A stretch of 32,681 nucleotides of DNA from an uncultured Lachnospiraceae bacterium (GCA_947589455.1 CANQCD010000010.1:1-32681); one strand, 5' to 3'; positions 1-8,884 are shown, counted from the stretch's first letter. Numbers and translations are program-made. The notes: generated from the letters alone by a model not told the origin.

Positions 1-899
1 TGTGGTTCTGTGCTCCACGCGCATCCGCAAACAAGACACTTACATTCTATTTTTTTATGTGCACTTTCATATTCCCCTAGAATTTGTATTTTATCATTAA
101 TACTTTTTAATTCTTCTGCAAACTCTTCCGGTCCCATATCGTAGACTGTCTCGCCGCCCTCCATCCGCGGAAGCCCCGCATTGGGCTTGGCAATAACCGG
201 AACATCGGCATAAGCAAGCATCGTTTTTAATACCGGTCTCATTTTATCCGGCCCCGTGGAGCAGTTGACTCCCAGTGCATCGACTCCCAGGCTGTTTAAT
301 ACCAGCGCCGCTGTAGCAGGATCAGTTCCAAACAGAGTGCGTCCATCCTCCTGAAACGATAATGTCACCATCACCGGAAGCCCGCTGCACTCCTTTGCCG
401 CGATCACCGCCGCACGACATTCCTGCAGGCTCATCATCGTCTCCACAACGAGCAGATCCGCCCCAGCCTCCTCCAGACAGACAATCTGCTCTTTATAAAT
501 TTCTACCAGCTCTTCAAACTGCAGCGGGCCAACCGGCTCAACCTGCTTTCCAGTCATTGTCAGATCCCCCGCTGCAAAAACGCGGTTCTCTGCCTGTTCC
601 CGGCGGATAGCTTCTTTTGAGATTGCCACAAGCTCCCGGTTCATCTCGGCAAGCTTATCCTGCAGCCCATATTCCTCTAATTTAATCCGGTTGCCTGAAA
701 AAGTCGGCGCATACAGGATCGTCGTTCCCGCCCGGATATATTCCTGCTGCAAAGCACACATAATATCCGGATGCTGCAAAATCCACTCTTCCGGGCAGAC
801 GCCTGCCGGAAGTCCCCTCTTTTGCAGGTTTGTTCCCGTTGCTCCGTCTAAGATCAGTTTGGATTGTTTTGCCAGTTGCCTGAATTGCTGTTTTGTCAT
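1..899 (-). CDS. Homocysteine S-methyltransferase domain protein (MetH N-terminal-like), partial at the window edge; 3' part switches to zinc-ribbon-like sequence
   Basis: Own translation from ATG at 899: MTKQQFRQLAKQSKLILDGATGTNLQKRGLPAGVCPEEWILQHPDIM...ALGVNCSTGPDKMRPVLKTM...IAKPNAGLPRMEGGETVYDMGPEEFAEELKSINDKIQILGEYESAHKKIECKCLVCGCAWSTEP. Open to position 1. Confidence 0.85.
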   Translation of the reverse strand, partial: MTKQQFRQLAKQSKLILDGATGTNLQKRGLPAGVCPEEWILQHPDIMCALQQEYIRAGTTILYAPTFSGNRIKLEEYGLQDKLAEMNRELVAISKEAIRREQAENRVFAAGDLTMTGKQVEPVGPLQFEELVEIYKEQIVCLEEAGADLLVVETMMSLQECRAAVIAAKECSGLPVMVTLSFQEDGRTLFGTDPATAALVLNSLGVDALGVNCSTGPDKMRPVLKTMLAYADVPVIAKPNAGLPRMEGGETVYDMGPEEFAEELKSINDKIQILGEYESAHKKIECKCLVCGCAWSTEP

Positions 900-955
900 G
901 TCACACTAATCTCCATTTCTGAGTGAATTTTGTTCGCTCTTGCAGCTTATCGCCT

Positions 956-987
956 GGCTATTTGTTTTCGCTCAAAAACAAATAACC
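956..987 (-). promoter_or_regulatory. Strong hairpin in the 5' leader of the MetH-like gene
   Basis: Minus strand GGTTATTTGTTTT-tgagcg-AAAACAAATAGCC: 13 pairs with one G-U. Confidence 0.5.
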
Positions 988-1170
988 AAGCTAATTCCTT
1001 TCCTGCTTTTTTAAATCGCAGATCCGTTTTCCATTAATCTCCATTATACAAAATGATTTCGTGTAAGACAATATCCAACCTGTAAGAAGGCAGTGTAAAT
1101 TTATCTTCGGATTTTATAGAGCAGAATACACCTACGATGCTCAAAAGCATATGGATTAATGTCCTAAAGG

Positions 1171-1212
1171 ACACCGCCTAGCCTGTTTGCCGACAGGTTA
1201 GGCATTTTTTAT
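1171..1212 (+). terminator. Rho-independent terminator (+), ending at the toxin stop codon
   Basis: gcctagcctgtttgccgacaggttaggcatttttt: stem of about 10 bp followed by a T-run. Confidence 0.6.
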
Positions 1213-1325
1213 TTTCGCTTGTTCTTCCTATCTATGCAGGCAAGCAACGCTATCAGCAGAGTTCCGAAAGATACCAGCAAAGCCAGTATCCCCAGAAAAA
1301 CCATAATAGTTTCATAATCTGTCAT
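1209..1325 (-). CDS. Putative holin-like type I toxin, 38 aa
   Basis: MTDYETIMVFLGILALLVSFGTLLIALLACIDRKNKRK; SD GGGAGGTGA 5 nt upstream; one TM helix with a basic tail; TATAAT about 55 nt upstream. Confidence 0.75.
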   Translation of the reverse strand: MTDYETIMVFLGILALLVSFGTLLIALLACIDRKNKRK

Positions 1326-1441
1326 CAGCGTCACCTCCCATCTGGTGTAAGTCCGGCTAATCATAGATTATACCGGCTAAGTTTACAGTGACAGCTTGGG
1401 AGGCTACCACCCCGTCGAAGGGCTTTTCCGTATAAAAATTT

Positions 1442-1685
1442 TAACATACCTCATGCACGCATTCCCATGATCCCAACTATCTTATTACCATCAAATGCCG
1501 CATAGAGCGGACAAATCCCCTCCCTGCAATTATTGATAAATTCCTCATTCTCAACGATGTCACGCTTAAATGTTGTTACCCCCCTCTGGCGCATAATCAG
1601 GCGCTTCAAACTGCATAAAAACTTCTAAAGCAAGTGCAAGAGCCTCATTCACTTCGTTACATTTTATTTTTCTGATAGGATACCT
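1442..1685 (-). pseudogene. GNAT acetyltransferase N-terminal remnant, frameshifted and truncated
   Basis: Minus reading: IRKIKCNEVNEALALALEVFMQFEAPDYAPEG | +1 frameshift at GGGGGG | VTTFKRDIVENEEFINNCREGICPLYAAFDGNKIVGIMGMRA*. Confidence 0.7.
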
Positions 1686-1928
1686 AGTTTGTCCTCCACA
1701 AAACAACCCATAGATTTTACTCTATACGCTCTGGCGCTTTGTTTCTGTTTCGTTGTAACTGTAGCAGATATTTCCTGTCCCACATATCATTTCCCCCAAC
1801 CGTCTTTATTACTGCCGGTTTCATAACTCAATGGAGAAGTATGAGGGTACTCGTCAACAGAACTTTGATATTTTAACGCCCATGTCTTTTGAGGGATATA
1901 GAGCAGGGATTCAAATTCCATGTTCCAT

Positions 1929-1976
1929 CCATTTTCCAACTAGACTTTCATTAACTTTTCTCCGCTCAGTCCGACT
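1929..1976. repeat. Direct repeat copy 1 flanking the 1980..2492 gene
   Basis: ccattttccaactagactttcattaacttttctccgctcagtccgac; near-identical to 2639..2684. Confidence 0.8.
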
Positions 1977-1979
1977 GAC

Positions 1980-2492
1980 TCATTCCTGTGGAATCAGCTC
2001 AGGTACGCCCGAACACTCCAATTTGGGCATGGAATCTAATTTATCTAAATATACAAAAATGGTCTGCTCGTCACCCAACATTCCCGAATCAGGCTCTCTT
2101 GTGCATAATGTAATATGATAATATCCCGGATCTATGGGGACGATCTGTTCCTCTGGGATCTCCGGGTTCCAATCTGACAACCAAAACAGATCGATCACAC
2201 ATAATTTATCATCTTGAATATCAATGCCCAGACGAATCGATACCGGATATTCTGCTAACAATTCTTCTTTTGGGTAGCCTTCTCTGAATTTAAGTATAAA
2301 ATCCCCACCGGTTCCCGTACAAAAGCCCACTACATCTCCCTTTTTAATGTGCTTAGCCACATCTTCCGGTTTTTGATATTCTTCTTCAAAGAAGTCATAA
2401 CCCTTTGGAATATTCTTGTTTGTTTCCGGTGAGTAAAATACGATACCCATCCCATCTAGCACTAAGTCCATGTCTTTTTCTTTAAAAATCAT
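1980..2492 (-). CDS. Hypothetical protein, 170 aa; immunity-like context is a guess
   Basis: Single clean ORF: MIFKEKDMDLVLDGMGIVFYSPETNKNIPKGYDFFEEEYQ...; SD-like ggagaag upstream. Confidence 0.65.
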   Translation of the reverse strand: MIFKEKDMDLVLDGMGIVFYSPETNKNIPKGYDFFEEEYQKPEDVAKHIKKGDVVGFCTGTGGDFILKFREGYPKEELLAEYPVSIRLGIDIQDDKLCVIDLFWLSDWNPEIPEEQIVPIDPGYYHITLCTREPDSGMLGDEQTIFVYLDKLDSMPKLECSGVPELIPQE

Positions 2493-2638
2493 AATTTAAT
2501 CTTCTCCTTTTCAACTACCGATTTTCCCGCTTCAAAATCAAAATGATTTTTCATAGGCATCACCCCCATTCTTTTGGAATGGGGTCAACGCACCCTGTAA
2601 CACAATGGTTCCACGACAAGATTCTACCACAATCACAC

Positions 2639-2684
2639 CCATTTTCCAACTAGATTCTCATTAACTCTCTCCGCTCAGTCCGAC
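2639..2684. repeat. Direct repeat copy 2 flanking the 1980..2492 gene
   Basis: ccattttccaactagattctcattaactctctccgctcagtccgac. Confidence 0.8.
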
Positions 2685-2703
2685 CTCTTCCTTAACCTGC
2701 TTT

Positions 2704-3579
2704 TTAATACGTCTTTCCAAAATAATACATATAGACATCCTCCAACGTCACATTTACATGGCTCCTATCTGCTTCCGGAAAATCCTGACCGCCTACCAGG
2801 TGCAGAATAAAATCATCTTTCCCCTGCACAATACCGCTGACACAGTATTTCTCCTGGTATCCCAAAACCTCTTCCTCACTGCAGTGCACCACTCTGACCC
2901 TGCCTTCGATCTCTTCCAGCAGCCGAGCCGGCGTATCGCACCGCACAACCTTCCCCTTATTTAATAATATAATATGATCTGCAAGGCATTCGATATCGCT
3001 CACAATATGCGTGGCCACTAAAACAATCCGGTTCTTACTGCTTCTTGCTATACAGTTTCTCAGAGCAATCCTCTCCTTAGGATCCAGTCCCGCCGTAGGC
3101 TCATCCAGGATCAAAAACTCCGGCTGCCCTAATAAAGCCTGCGCCAGCAAAATCCGTCTTTTCATTCCCCCAGAATAATTCCCGATCTTCTGGCCTCTCT
3201 TTTCATATAAATTTACTTCCTGCAAAATAGCGTCAATCTCTTCTGCCGTTTCCTTCTTTTTTCGGTTCATTCCCTTCATCACCGCCATATATTCCAAAAA
3301 TTCTTTTGCGGTAAACGCATCATAACAGCTCTGTTCCTGCGGCATATATCCTATCTTTTCCCTATACCGCCTTCCCATTTGCGCAATCTCTTCCCCTTCA
3401 CACAAAATCGCACCGTCACTGCGCCTAATATTATCCGTCAGTATGCCGATCATTGTCGACTTTCCAGCTCCATTTGGCCCAAGCAGGCCGTAAATCCCAT
3501 TCTCCAACGTAAGACACAGTCCATCCAGCGCCCTGACGTTCCCATATTCTTTCACCAGATTTTGAATTTCTATATTCAT
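2704..3579 (-). CDS. ABC transporter ATP-binding protein (ABC-2 exporter type)
   Basis: Start set at MNIEIQNLVKEYGNVRALDGL (SD GGAGGG); Walker A GPNGAGKST, signature YSGGMKRR, Walker B LILDEPTAGLDP. Confidence 0.93.
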   Translation of the reverse strand: MNIEIQNLVKEYGNVRALDGLCLTLENGIYGLLGPNGAGKSTMIGILTDNIRRSDGAILCEGEEIAQMGRRYREKIGYMPQEQSCYDAFTAKEFLEYMAVMKGMNRKKKETAEEIDAILQEVNLYEKRGQKIGNYSGGMKRRILLAQALLGQPEFLILDEPTAGLDPKERIALRNCIARSSKNRIVLVATHIVSDIECLADHIILLNKGKVVRCDTPARLLEEIEGRVRVVHCSEEEVLGYQEKYCVSGIVQGKDDFILHLVGGQDFPEADRSHVNVTLEDVYMYYFGKTY

Positions 3580-3818
3580 GTGTTTTTCCCTCCACATCAG
3601 GTCTCTTGCCAAAATGCATCTCAAAATTCCTCTATATTCATTTGCTTTTCCCTCCACATCAGGTTTCTTGCCAAAATACGTCTCAATGTTCCTCTATATT
3701 CATTTGCTTTTCCCTTCACATCAAGTCTCTTGCCCCAACACGTCTTAAAGTTCCTCTATATTCATTTACTTTTTCCTCCACATCAGGTCTCTTGCCCAAA
3801 TACGTCTCAATGTTCCAT
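3571..3818. repeat. 62-bp tandem repeat, 4 copies, spanning and upstream of the ATPase start
   Basis: tatattcat... units begin at 3571, 3633, 3695 and 3757 (period 62). On the minus strand each carries an SD-like sequence plus (A)TGAATATAGA. Confidence 0.9.
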
Positions 3819-3829
3819 CATTCCACTCC

Positions 3830-5938
3830 CTAAAATCCCAACAAGAAAACCGGCAGACAAAATAAAACAAAAGAAACCATCCCTGTCAAAATATAGCTCT
3901 CCATCTTATTTCTAATCAAATCCACCAGCCTTCCGGCAAGATAAAGATACAGTAAATGCAATATGCAAAAACCGACGATCGCCGCTCCAATCGGCATCGC
4001 CCGGAAATAACAATCCTGATACACAGCCATACTCCCAAGCGGCGCATCCCAATAACCGCAGCCATATGTCTGCATGACGCGATAGATCCAGGGCAGAATG
4101 GATATCGAACAAATAATTACAGCAAGCAATAAAATATGCAGACATTTCATCCTTTTTAAATATCGCTTCCCTGCTGCGCTGATGCACAGAACCTGATCCA
4201 TTCCGCTCCACGCCTCAATCCCCCAGACTGAGACGGCGAACCCCACCATTAAAAGTACGGCGATCAAGCGGATTTTCAGCAGTTCCCACTTTCCCTCGCA
4301 GCCCCCAAACATCGTGAGATATCCCTTTTCATACAATAGATAGGACCAGCCATTGTCCCGCACATATTCTACATTCCTGATTGCCCTCATAAGCCCCTGA
4401 TATTTTTCGGCCTTTTTCTGCAGAATATCCCGCTGCACATCTGTATATTGCGTACCTGCATCCAACTGTTTTTGTATTTTTTCCAGCTTCTCTTTCTCGC
4501 GGTTCAGCCAGGATAATTTGCTGTCGGAATATTTTCCCTCCACTCGAAGCATATAACTGTGATAGGCGACCTCATCCTTATCCTGAAAATTTTCAACAAT
4601 CGGCGTATATAAAACAGAAAAGAAAAAAACACCTGCCGCAAACAGCCAGATCCCTTTTTCGCCAATCCAGACCTTCTTGCACTCCTTCCAGAAGAGAAAG
4701 ATAGGATTCGGGAAAAATCCGCCCGCCGACCTGCCATAAGCAGATTGATAAGAGCCTCTCCTTTTCCTTATGCCGGACAGGAAGCGCACGCCGGACTCTA
4801 TTTTCCATTCGAAGGCAAAAATCCCCAATATCATAAAGAAAATAAAACAGCAGATTTCCACAAAAGATACGACATAGGCATAATCCGCCGGATGCTGAAA
4901 CAAGTTCACATTTTGATACCCGCCCAAAACAGCGCCGCTGTCCAAAAACGAAATAAGATTGATCTTTCTAAGGATGCTTAACCAGCTGTGTTCTGAGATT
5001 ATCACGCTAAAAAGCCCTTCCAGTCCCATAAAAAGACCGCAGAAACCGTACAGAAAGATTACCTTCCGGATAAAAACCGCAAAGAAAAACAAAATCGAGT
5101 AAAGAGCGACGTATGCCGCCAGCCTGCTGACTGCCGAAAGTACAAGAAAGCCGCCAACTGTCAATCCATACCGGCAGGCGCCATAGGAATCAACAGACTG
5201 GATGACACAATCCCAGCCATCCACCCCATATGTACACAAAACCAGAGTCGTTTTCAAGGCATAAACGCCAAGTATCCCAGCCAAAAGAAGCATTACCCCG
5301 CACCAGTATTTCACTGCACCGGCATGTTTCCTTCCATAGCAGGTAGTGCGCAGCAAAAAGAGCGTCCCCTCTTCCTTTTCCACAGCGATCAATGACGCCA
5401 CCAAAAGGATAAGAAACACCACTAAGATCCCATCGGCAAAGTCCAGCCTCGCCAAGAGCTGCACGCCCCGATATGGCGCAAAAGACACTGGAAGAGAGCC
5501 TAACCGTTCAAAATCCTGTACCTCCTTCTCCTGCTCTCTTCTGATATATTCATTTTTTTGAAACAGGGCGATCTCGCCTTTTTGGGCGTTTTTAACCAGA
5601 TCCTCTGCGTATTCTGCATAGCCGGCGACATGGCGCATCTGCTTTAACATTTCCCCATATAAAGCATCCTCTGAATAGAAATTCTCCGTATACAGCTCCG
5701 CATCGGAAAAATCCTCCCTCTGTCTCTCCAGCCTTGCAATCTCCTCCTGCAAATGCTCTGTGTCAATCGAATCCGCCAGCTGCTTATATGCGTGGTAAGA
5801 ATATTGATCCTGACCTGTTTTTCCATTTATTTCCCCAATTAGATAAAATGTATAGCCAAAGATCAGGATCAGTAAAAAAAACCACATCCCGCGCCTTCTC
5901 CATACCTTTTGCAGCTCCGTCCTAAAAATCAATCTCAT
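3830..5938 (-). CDS. ABC-2 type permease, two homologous halves fused (702 aa)
   Basis: Multiple hydrophobic segments; N-half starts ELQKVWRRRGMWFF and C-half starts ECKKVWIGEKGIWLF, each followed by a large charged extracytoplasmic segment. Confidence 0.85.
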   Translation of the reverse strand: MRLIFRTELQKVWRRRGMWFFLLILIFGYTFYLIGEINGKTGQDQYSYHAYKQLADSIDTEHLQEEIARLERQREDFSDAELYTENFYSEDALYGEMLKQMRHVAGYAEYAEDLVKNAQKGEIALFQKNEYIRREQEKEVQDFERLGSLPVSFAPYRGVQLLARLDFADGILVVFLILLVASLIAVEKEEGTLFLLRTTCYGRKHAGAVKYWCGVMLLLAGILGVYALKTTLVLCTYGVDGWDCVIQSVDSYGACRYGLTVGGFLVLSAVSRLAAYVALYSILFFFAVFIRKVIFLYGFCGLFMGLEGLFSVIISEHSWLSILRKINLISFLDSGAVLGGYQNVNLFQHPADYAYVVSFVEICCFIFFMILGIFAFEWKIESGVRFLSGIRKRRGSYQSAYGRSAGGFFPNPIFLFWKECKKVWIGEKGIWLFAAGVFFFSVLYTPIVENFQDKDEVAYHSYMLRVEGKYSDSKLSWLNREKEKLEKIQKQLDAGTQYTDVQRDILQKKAEKYQGLMRAIRNVEYVRDNGWSYLLYEKGYLTMFGGCEGKWELLKIRLIAVLLMVGFAVSVWGIEAWSGMDQVLCISAAGKRYLKRMKCLHILLLAVIICSISILPWIYRVMQTYGCGYWDAPLGSMAVYQDCYFRAMPIGAAIVGFCILHLLYLYLAGRLVDLIRNKMESYILTGMVSFVLFCLPVFLLGF

Positions 5939-5951
5939 GATTTTCCCCCCG

Positions 5952-7112
5952 CTACTTCATGTAAAGTGTATGACGAATTGAGAAATCGCCGTTTCGCCAT
6001 TTCTCCGTATCCAGAATCGGAATACTGTTATTATCGCCAATTCCATAAGTTGCATGGTCATATACCGCGTAAAATATAATACTGGAATTTCCAGCCTTTT
6101 TTAGAGCGCCATCCTGATCGCACACATAGTATGTGGAGGTACCGTCTTTCTCTCCCTGCCCTATGATCCCTGTTTCCTCCGTCATCCGATTCGCAACCAA
6201 AAAAATATTTTTCCCCTGCCTGATTGTCTTTCTCTTACCCTCCTGCGGCAAATAAGCCTGCAATCCGTCCAATGTGGTAAAAAGCACCATCTCCCCAACC
6301 TTTGTCACCCCAGCGCACGTAGTAGAGATCTGGTCAGCGATCCGCTCTTCTTTTCCGCCGTCTATCGGTACTCGATAGAGCTCGATCACTTCCTTTTGCT
6401 GCTCCTCATTTTTGGAAGAAGCAGACTGCTTTAATATTTCCTCTTCTGACAAAGGACAGTAATTTCTGCAGAAATAAAGATATCCATCAATAATATTTAG
6501 CGAAAGGATCGTGTTGTTCCAGGCCTTTTCACAGTATATCTTTTTCCCCTGTTTCTTTTTCCTGTCATACACATAAATACCTGCTTCCCTGTTATTTACT
6601 TCCTCCCTCTTCCTGATATCCGTCCCATTGTAATACCCGATCGCCAGAAAGTCCCCCTGATACACAATCGCTGACGGAGACTGAATATCCGGAAAATCTG
6701 CAATCTTTTTCCTGTTCTCCCCATTGATATCACACTCGGTCAGATTCAGGGAACTAAGATCTTCACTGTCGCCAATGTAATATAGTTTCTTCCCATCATA
6801 CACAATCCCCGCACGAAATAAGGAATCTTCGATAAACGCCGGACAATTTTCATCCTCATGCCGGCATCCTGCTTTTGTGCAGACAGACACTCCTTTTCCG
6901 CTCTCGGCGTCAAAATAACTGATTCCCTCGTCGCCATAATAAAAAATGCCTTTGTCAGAATAATTATACGTCCCCATCAGAGGAGAACAATACCAATCAT
7001 CCAATGAAAACGAGTCCTCCCCGCTGCCTTTATACAGAAGCGCTCCGGCGGCAGCTGCCAACGCTATGACAAATACTGCCAGCCCCGCCACTTTAAGCTT
7101 TTTGCCGCTCAT
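5952..7112 (-). CDS. Membrane-anchored propeller-like/DUF5050-like protein with CTKAGCRHEDENCPAF motif
   Basis: MSGKKLKVAGLAVFVIALAAAAGALLYKG TM anchor; repeated YYxG/YF motifs; 4-nt ATGA overlap with the upstream gene stop. Confidence 0.65.
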   Translation of the reverse strand: MSGKKLKVAGLAVFVIALAAAAGALLYKGSGEDSFSLDDWYCSPLMGTYNYSDKGIFYYGDEGISYFDAESGKGVSVCTKAGCRHEDENCPAFIEDSLFRAGIVYDGKKLYYIGDSEDLSSLNLTECDINGENRKKIADFPDIQSPSAIVYQGDFLAIGYYNGTDIRKREEVNNREAGIYVYDRKKKQGKKIYCEKAWNNTILSLNIIDGYLYFCRNYCPLSEEEILKQSASSKNEEQQKEVIELYRVPIDGGKEERIADQISTTCAGVTKVGEMVLFTTLDGLQAYLPQEGKRKTIRQGKNIFLVANRMTEETGIIGQGEKDGTSTYYVCDQDGALKKAGNSSIIFYAVYDHATYGIGDNNSIPILDTEKWRNGDFSIRHTLYMK

Positions 7113-8653
7113 CCGGCCTGTTCTTGCCCCTTCCATTGCTTTTCCAATTCCTTTCTGATATTTTTATCCGCCTCTGCCGTCTCCCTGGCAGCCTTCTGGT
7201 ATTCGCTGTCAAAATTCTTCTCTTTCCAGATATCGAAATAACTCTTCCATAGATCGGAATCGCTCAGCTCTTTTTCCGAAAAAGCAGATTCGTCAATTTG
7301 GAAACCGGCGGCTTTGGAAATTTTACAGTGCGAAGAACGGTAAATTTCTCTTTTTTGCTGTCTGATATCGCCGGAATAGACTGTCTCATCCTTATCCGGA
7401 TAAGAACTCCGAAAAAGCCCTAATGCATCGATCGTCCAGGTATCCGCCTTTTGTTCTGACACAATCTTTCCATTCTTCAGCGTATAGTCTTTCCCCTCTT
7501 CGCCATATAATAATAAGTGGGCATATTCCTCTTCTGTGTGCAGCAATGTCAGAAGCTGCATAGCGTCTTTCGCTTTCTTTGATTTGGCACAAATGCCGTT
7601 CGTCCCGCCTGCTCTGGCAAAATTAGGAGTAAAATCGAGATCGACAACTGTCACGGCATCTCCTAACGCTTTTATTTTATCGGAACGCGTCGTCAAAAGA
7701 ATGCCAAAATCTCTATCCTTGATCAGATCTTTTATTTCTTCATTGCTTCCTTCTCCGAGCAGGCTGCATTTTTTCGAGATACAGCCCGCCTGGTCAAAGT
7801 CATGCAGCATAGATAAGAATTTCTTTAGTCTTTCGCACGCAAACGGGGTGCAGATCTTACCGGAATCTGCCTCAAAAAATGCTCCGTACCTCTCGCAATA
7901 CCCCAGCACACTTGCTACATCGGAATTTCCCCATGTAAAGAGCAGCGTATTTTCTCCCGCCTCTTTCTTTATATCTCCCGTCAAGAATGCTCCCAGCTCC
8001 GTGACGTCTCCCTGAAAGTCCTTGATTTTTTCCCTGTCAATATATTTATGGTTAAATACAACACAAAATCTGCCATCATCATAGATGCCGTTTGGAATCG
8101 TATAAATTTTTCCATCGACTGACACGCTTTTCCAAAGAGGCTCTTCATACTCTTTTAAGAGCGGTTTACACTTCTTCGATTTTAAATATTTGCCGATATC
8201 CATAAAAAGCCCGTCCCGGCAAGCCTTCGCTACTACATTGGAATATTCGCCGTCCTGACCGCCCACTGCAATATCTGTATCTCCATTTTTCAATACTTCC
8301 CTGATCTCATCATTATAATTTTCTTCATCCAGATATTGAAATTTCAACTGAAAATGATATCCATCCTGTTTCAATTTTTGATTAAATAGTTTCAGATACT
8401 TCTGTCTGATGCGCACATCATCGGAAACCGTCCAGATGATATCGCCTTTCTGCCGCTTTACTTTGCGGGACTCGACATCCGCTTCTATATCAATCTCTTC
8501 TTCCTTTTCCGTCTCCCCAATATAATGCCCTGGAACATCTCCCGCAGTGTCATTGGTTTCCTTTTCCCTTCCCCGAAAATAAAACGCTGCGCCTGTTAAT
8601 AATACCACCACTGCCAGAAAACAGCCCAGAATCATCCAATTTCTTTTTTTCAT
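7109..8653 (-). CDS. Extracellular solute-binding protein, family 1-like, N-terminal TM anchor
   Basis: MKKRNWMILGCFLAVVVLLTGAAFYF, then SBP-like YLKSKKCKPLLKEYEEPLWKSVSVDGKIYTIPNGIYDDGRFCVVFNH; no clear lipobox Cys. Confidence 0.75.
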   Translation of the reverse strand: MKKRNWMILGCFLAVVVLLTGAAFYFRGREKETNDTAGDVPGHYIGETEKEEEIDIEADVESRKVKRQKGDIIWTVSDDVRIRQKYLKLFNQKLKQDGYHFQLKFQYLDEENYNDEIREVLKNGDTDIAVGGQDGEYSNVVAKACRDGLFMDIGKYLKSKKCKPLLKEYEEPLWKSVSVDGKIYTIPNGIYDDGRFCVVFNHKYIDREKIKDFQGDVTELGAFLTGDIKKEAGENTLLFTWGNSDVASVLGYCERYGAFFEADSGKICTPFACERLKKFLSMLHDFDQAGCISKKCSLLGEGSNEEIKDLIKDRDFGILLTTRSDKIKALGDAVTVVDLDFTPNFARAGGTNGICAKSKKAKDAMQLLTLLHTEEEYAHLLLYGEEGKDYTLKNGKIVSEQKADTWTIDALGLFRSSYPDKDETVYSGDIRQQKREIYRSSHCKISKAAGFQIDESAFSEKELSDSDLWKSYFDIWKEKNFDSEYQKAARETAEADKNIRKELEKQWKGQEQAG

Positions 8654-8759
8654 ACACACACCTCATCTCATATGTTCTTTTCTTTGCTAAGTTAAATGTA
8701 TCTATTGGAAAAGCCGTTACGCTTTCAAATAAATATTAACACATTTTAATCCGCCATGC

Positions 8760-8830
8760 GGTTTTTTGCGCGAATGTTATGATTTTTTGCGCGAATGGTA
8801 CGATTTTTTGCGCGAATGGTACGATTTTTT
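8760..8830. repeat. 21-bp tandem repeat (3 copies plus partial) in a divergent intergenic region
   Basis: gattttttgcgcgaatggtac at 8781 and 8802, variant at 8760, partial at 8823. Confidence 0.85.
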
Positions 8831-8884
8831 GTCAAAATGCAAAAAAGTATATACTGTTAGTTTATAAATAGAGGTCTGGCCTAA

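Noticed and set aside
899-1060. SAM (S-box) or cobalamin riboswitch upstream of the MetH-like gene
   Set aside because: Only simple hairpins seen; no recognisable S-box or B12-box core.
1325-1405. Anti-SD pairing (GCCTCCCA with TGGGAGGT) that could sequester the toxin SD
   Set aside because: The likely TATAAT promoter lies between the two arms, so the anti-SD arm would not be in the toxin mRNA.
3571-3818. Possible CRISPR array
   Set aside because: Repeats are contiguous with no variable spacers; period 62 is a plain tandem repeat, as are the 17-, 21-, 44- and 66-bp arrays.
3379-3915. Plus-strand ORFs opposite the minus-strand genes
   Set aside because: Antisense to well-supported coding sequence, low-complexity repeated translations; treated as spurious. 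Same for most other listed plus-strand ORFs.
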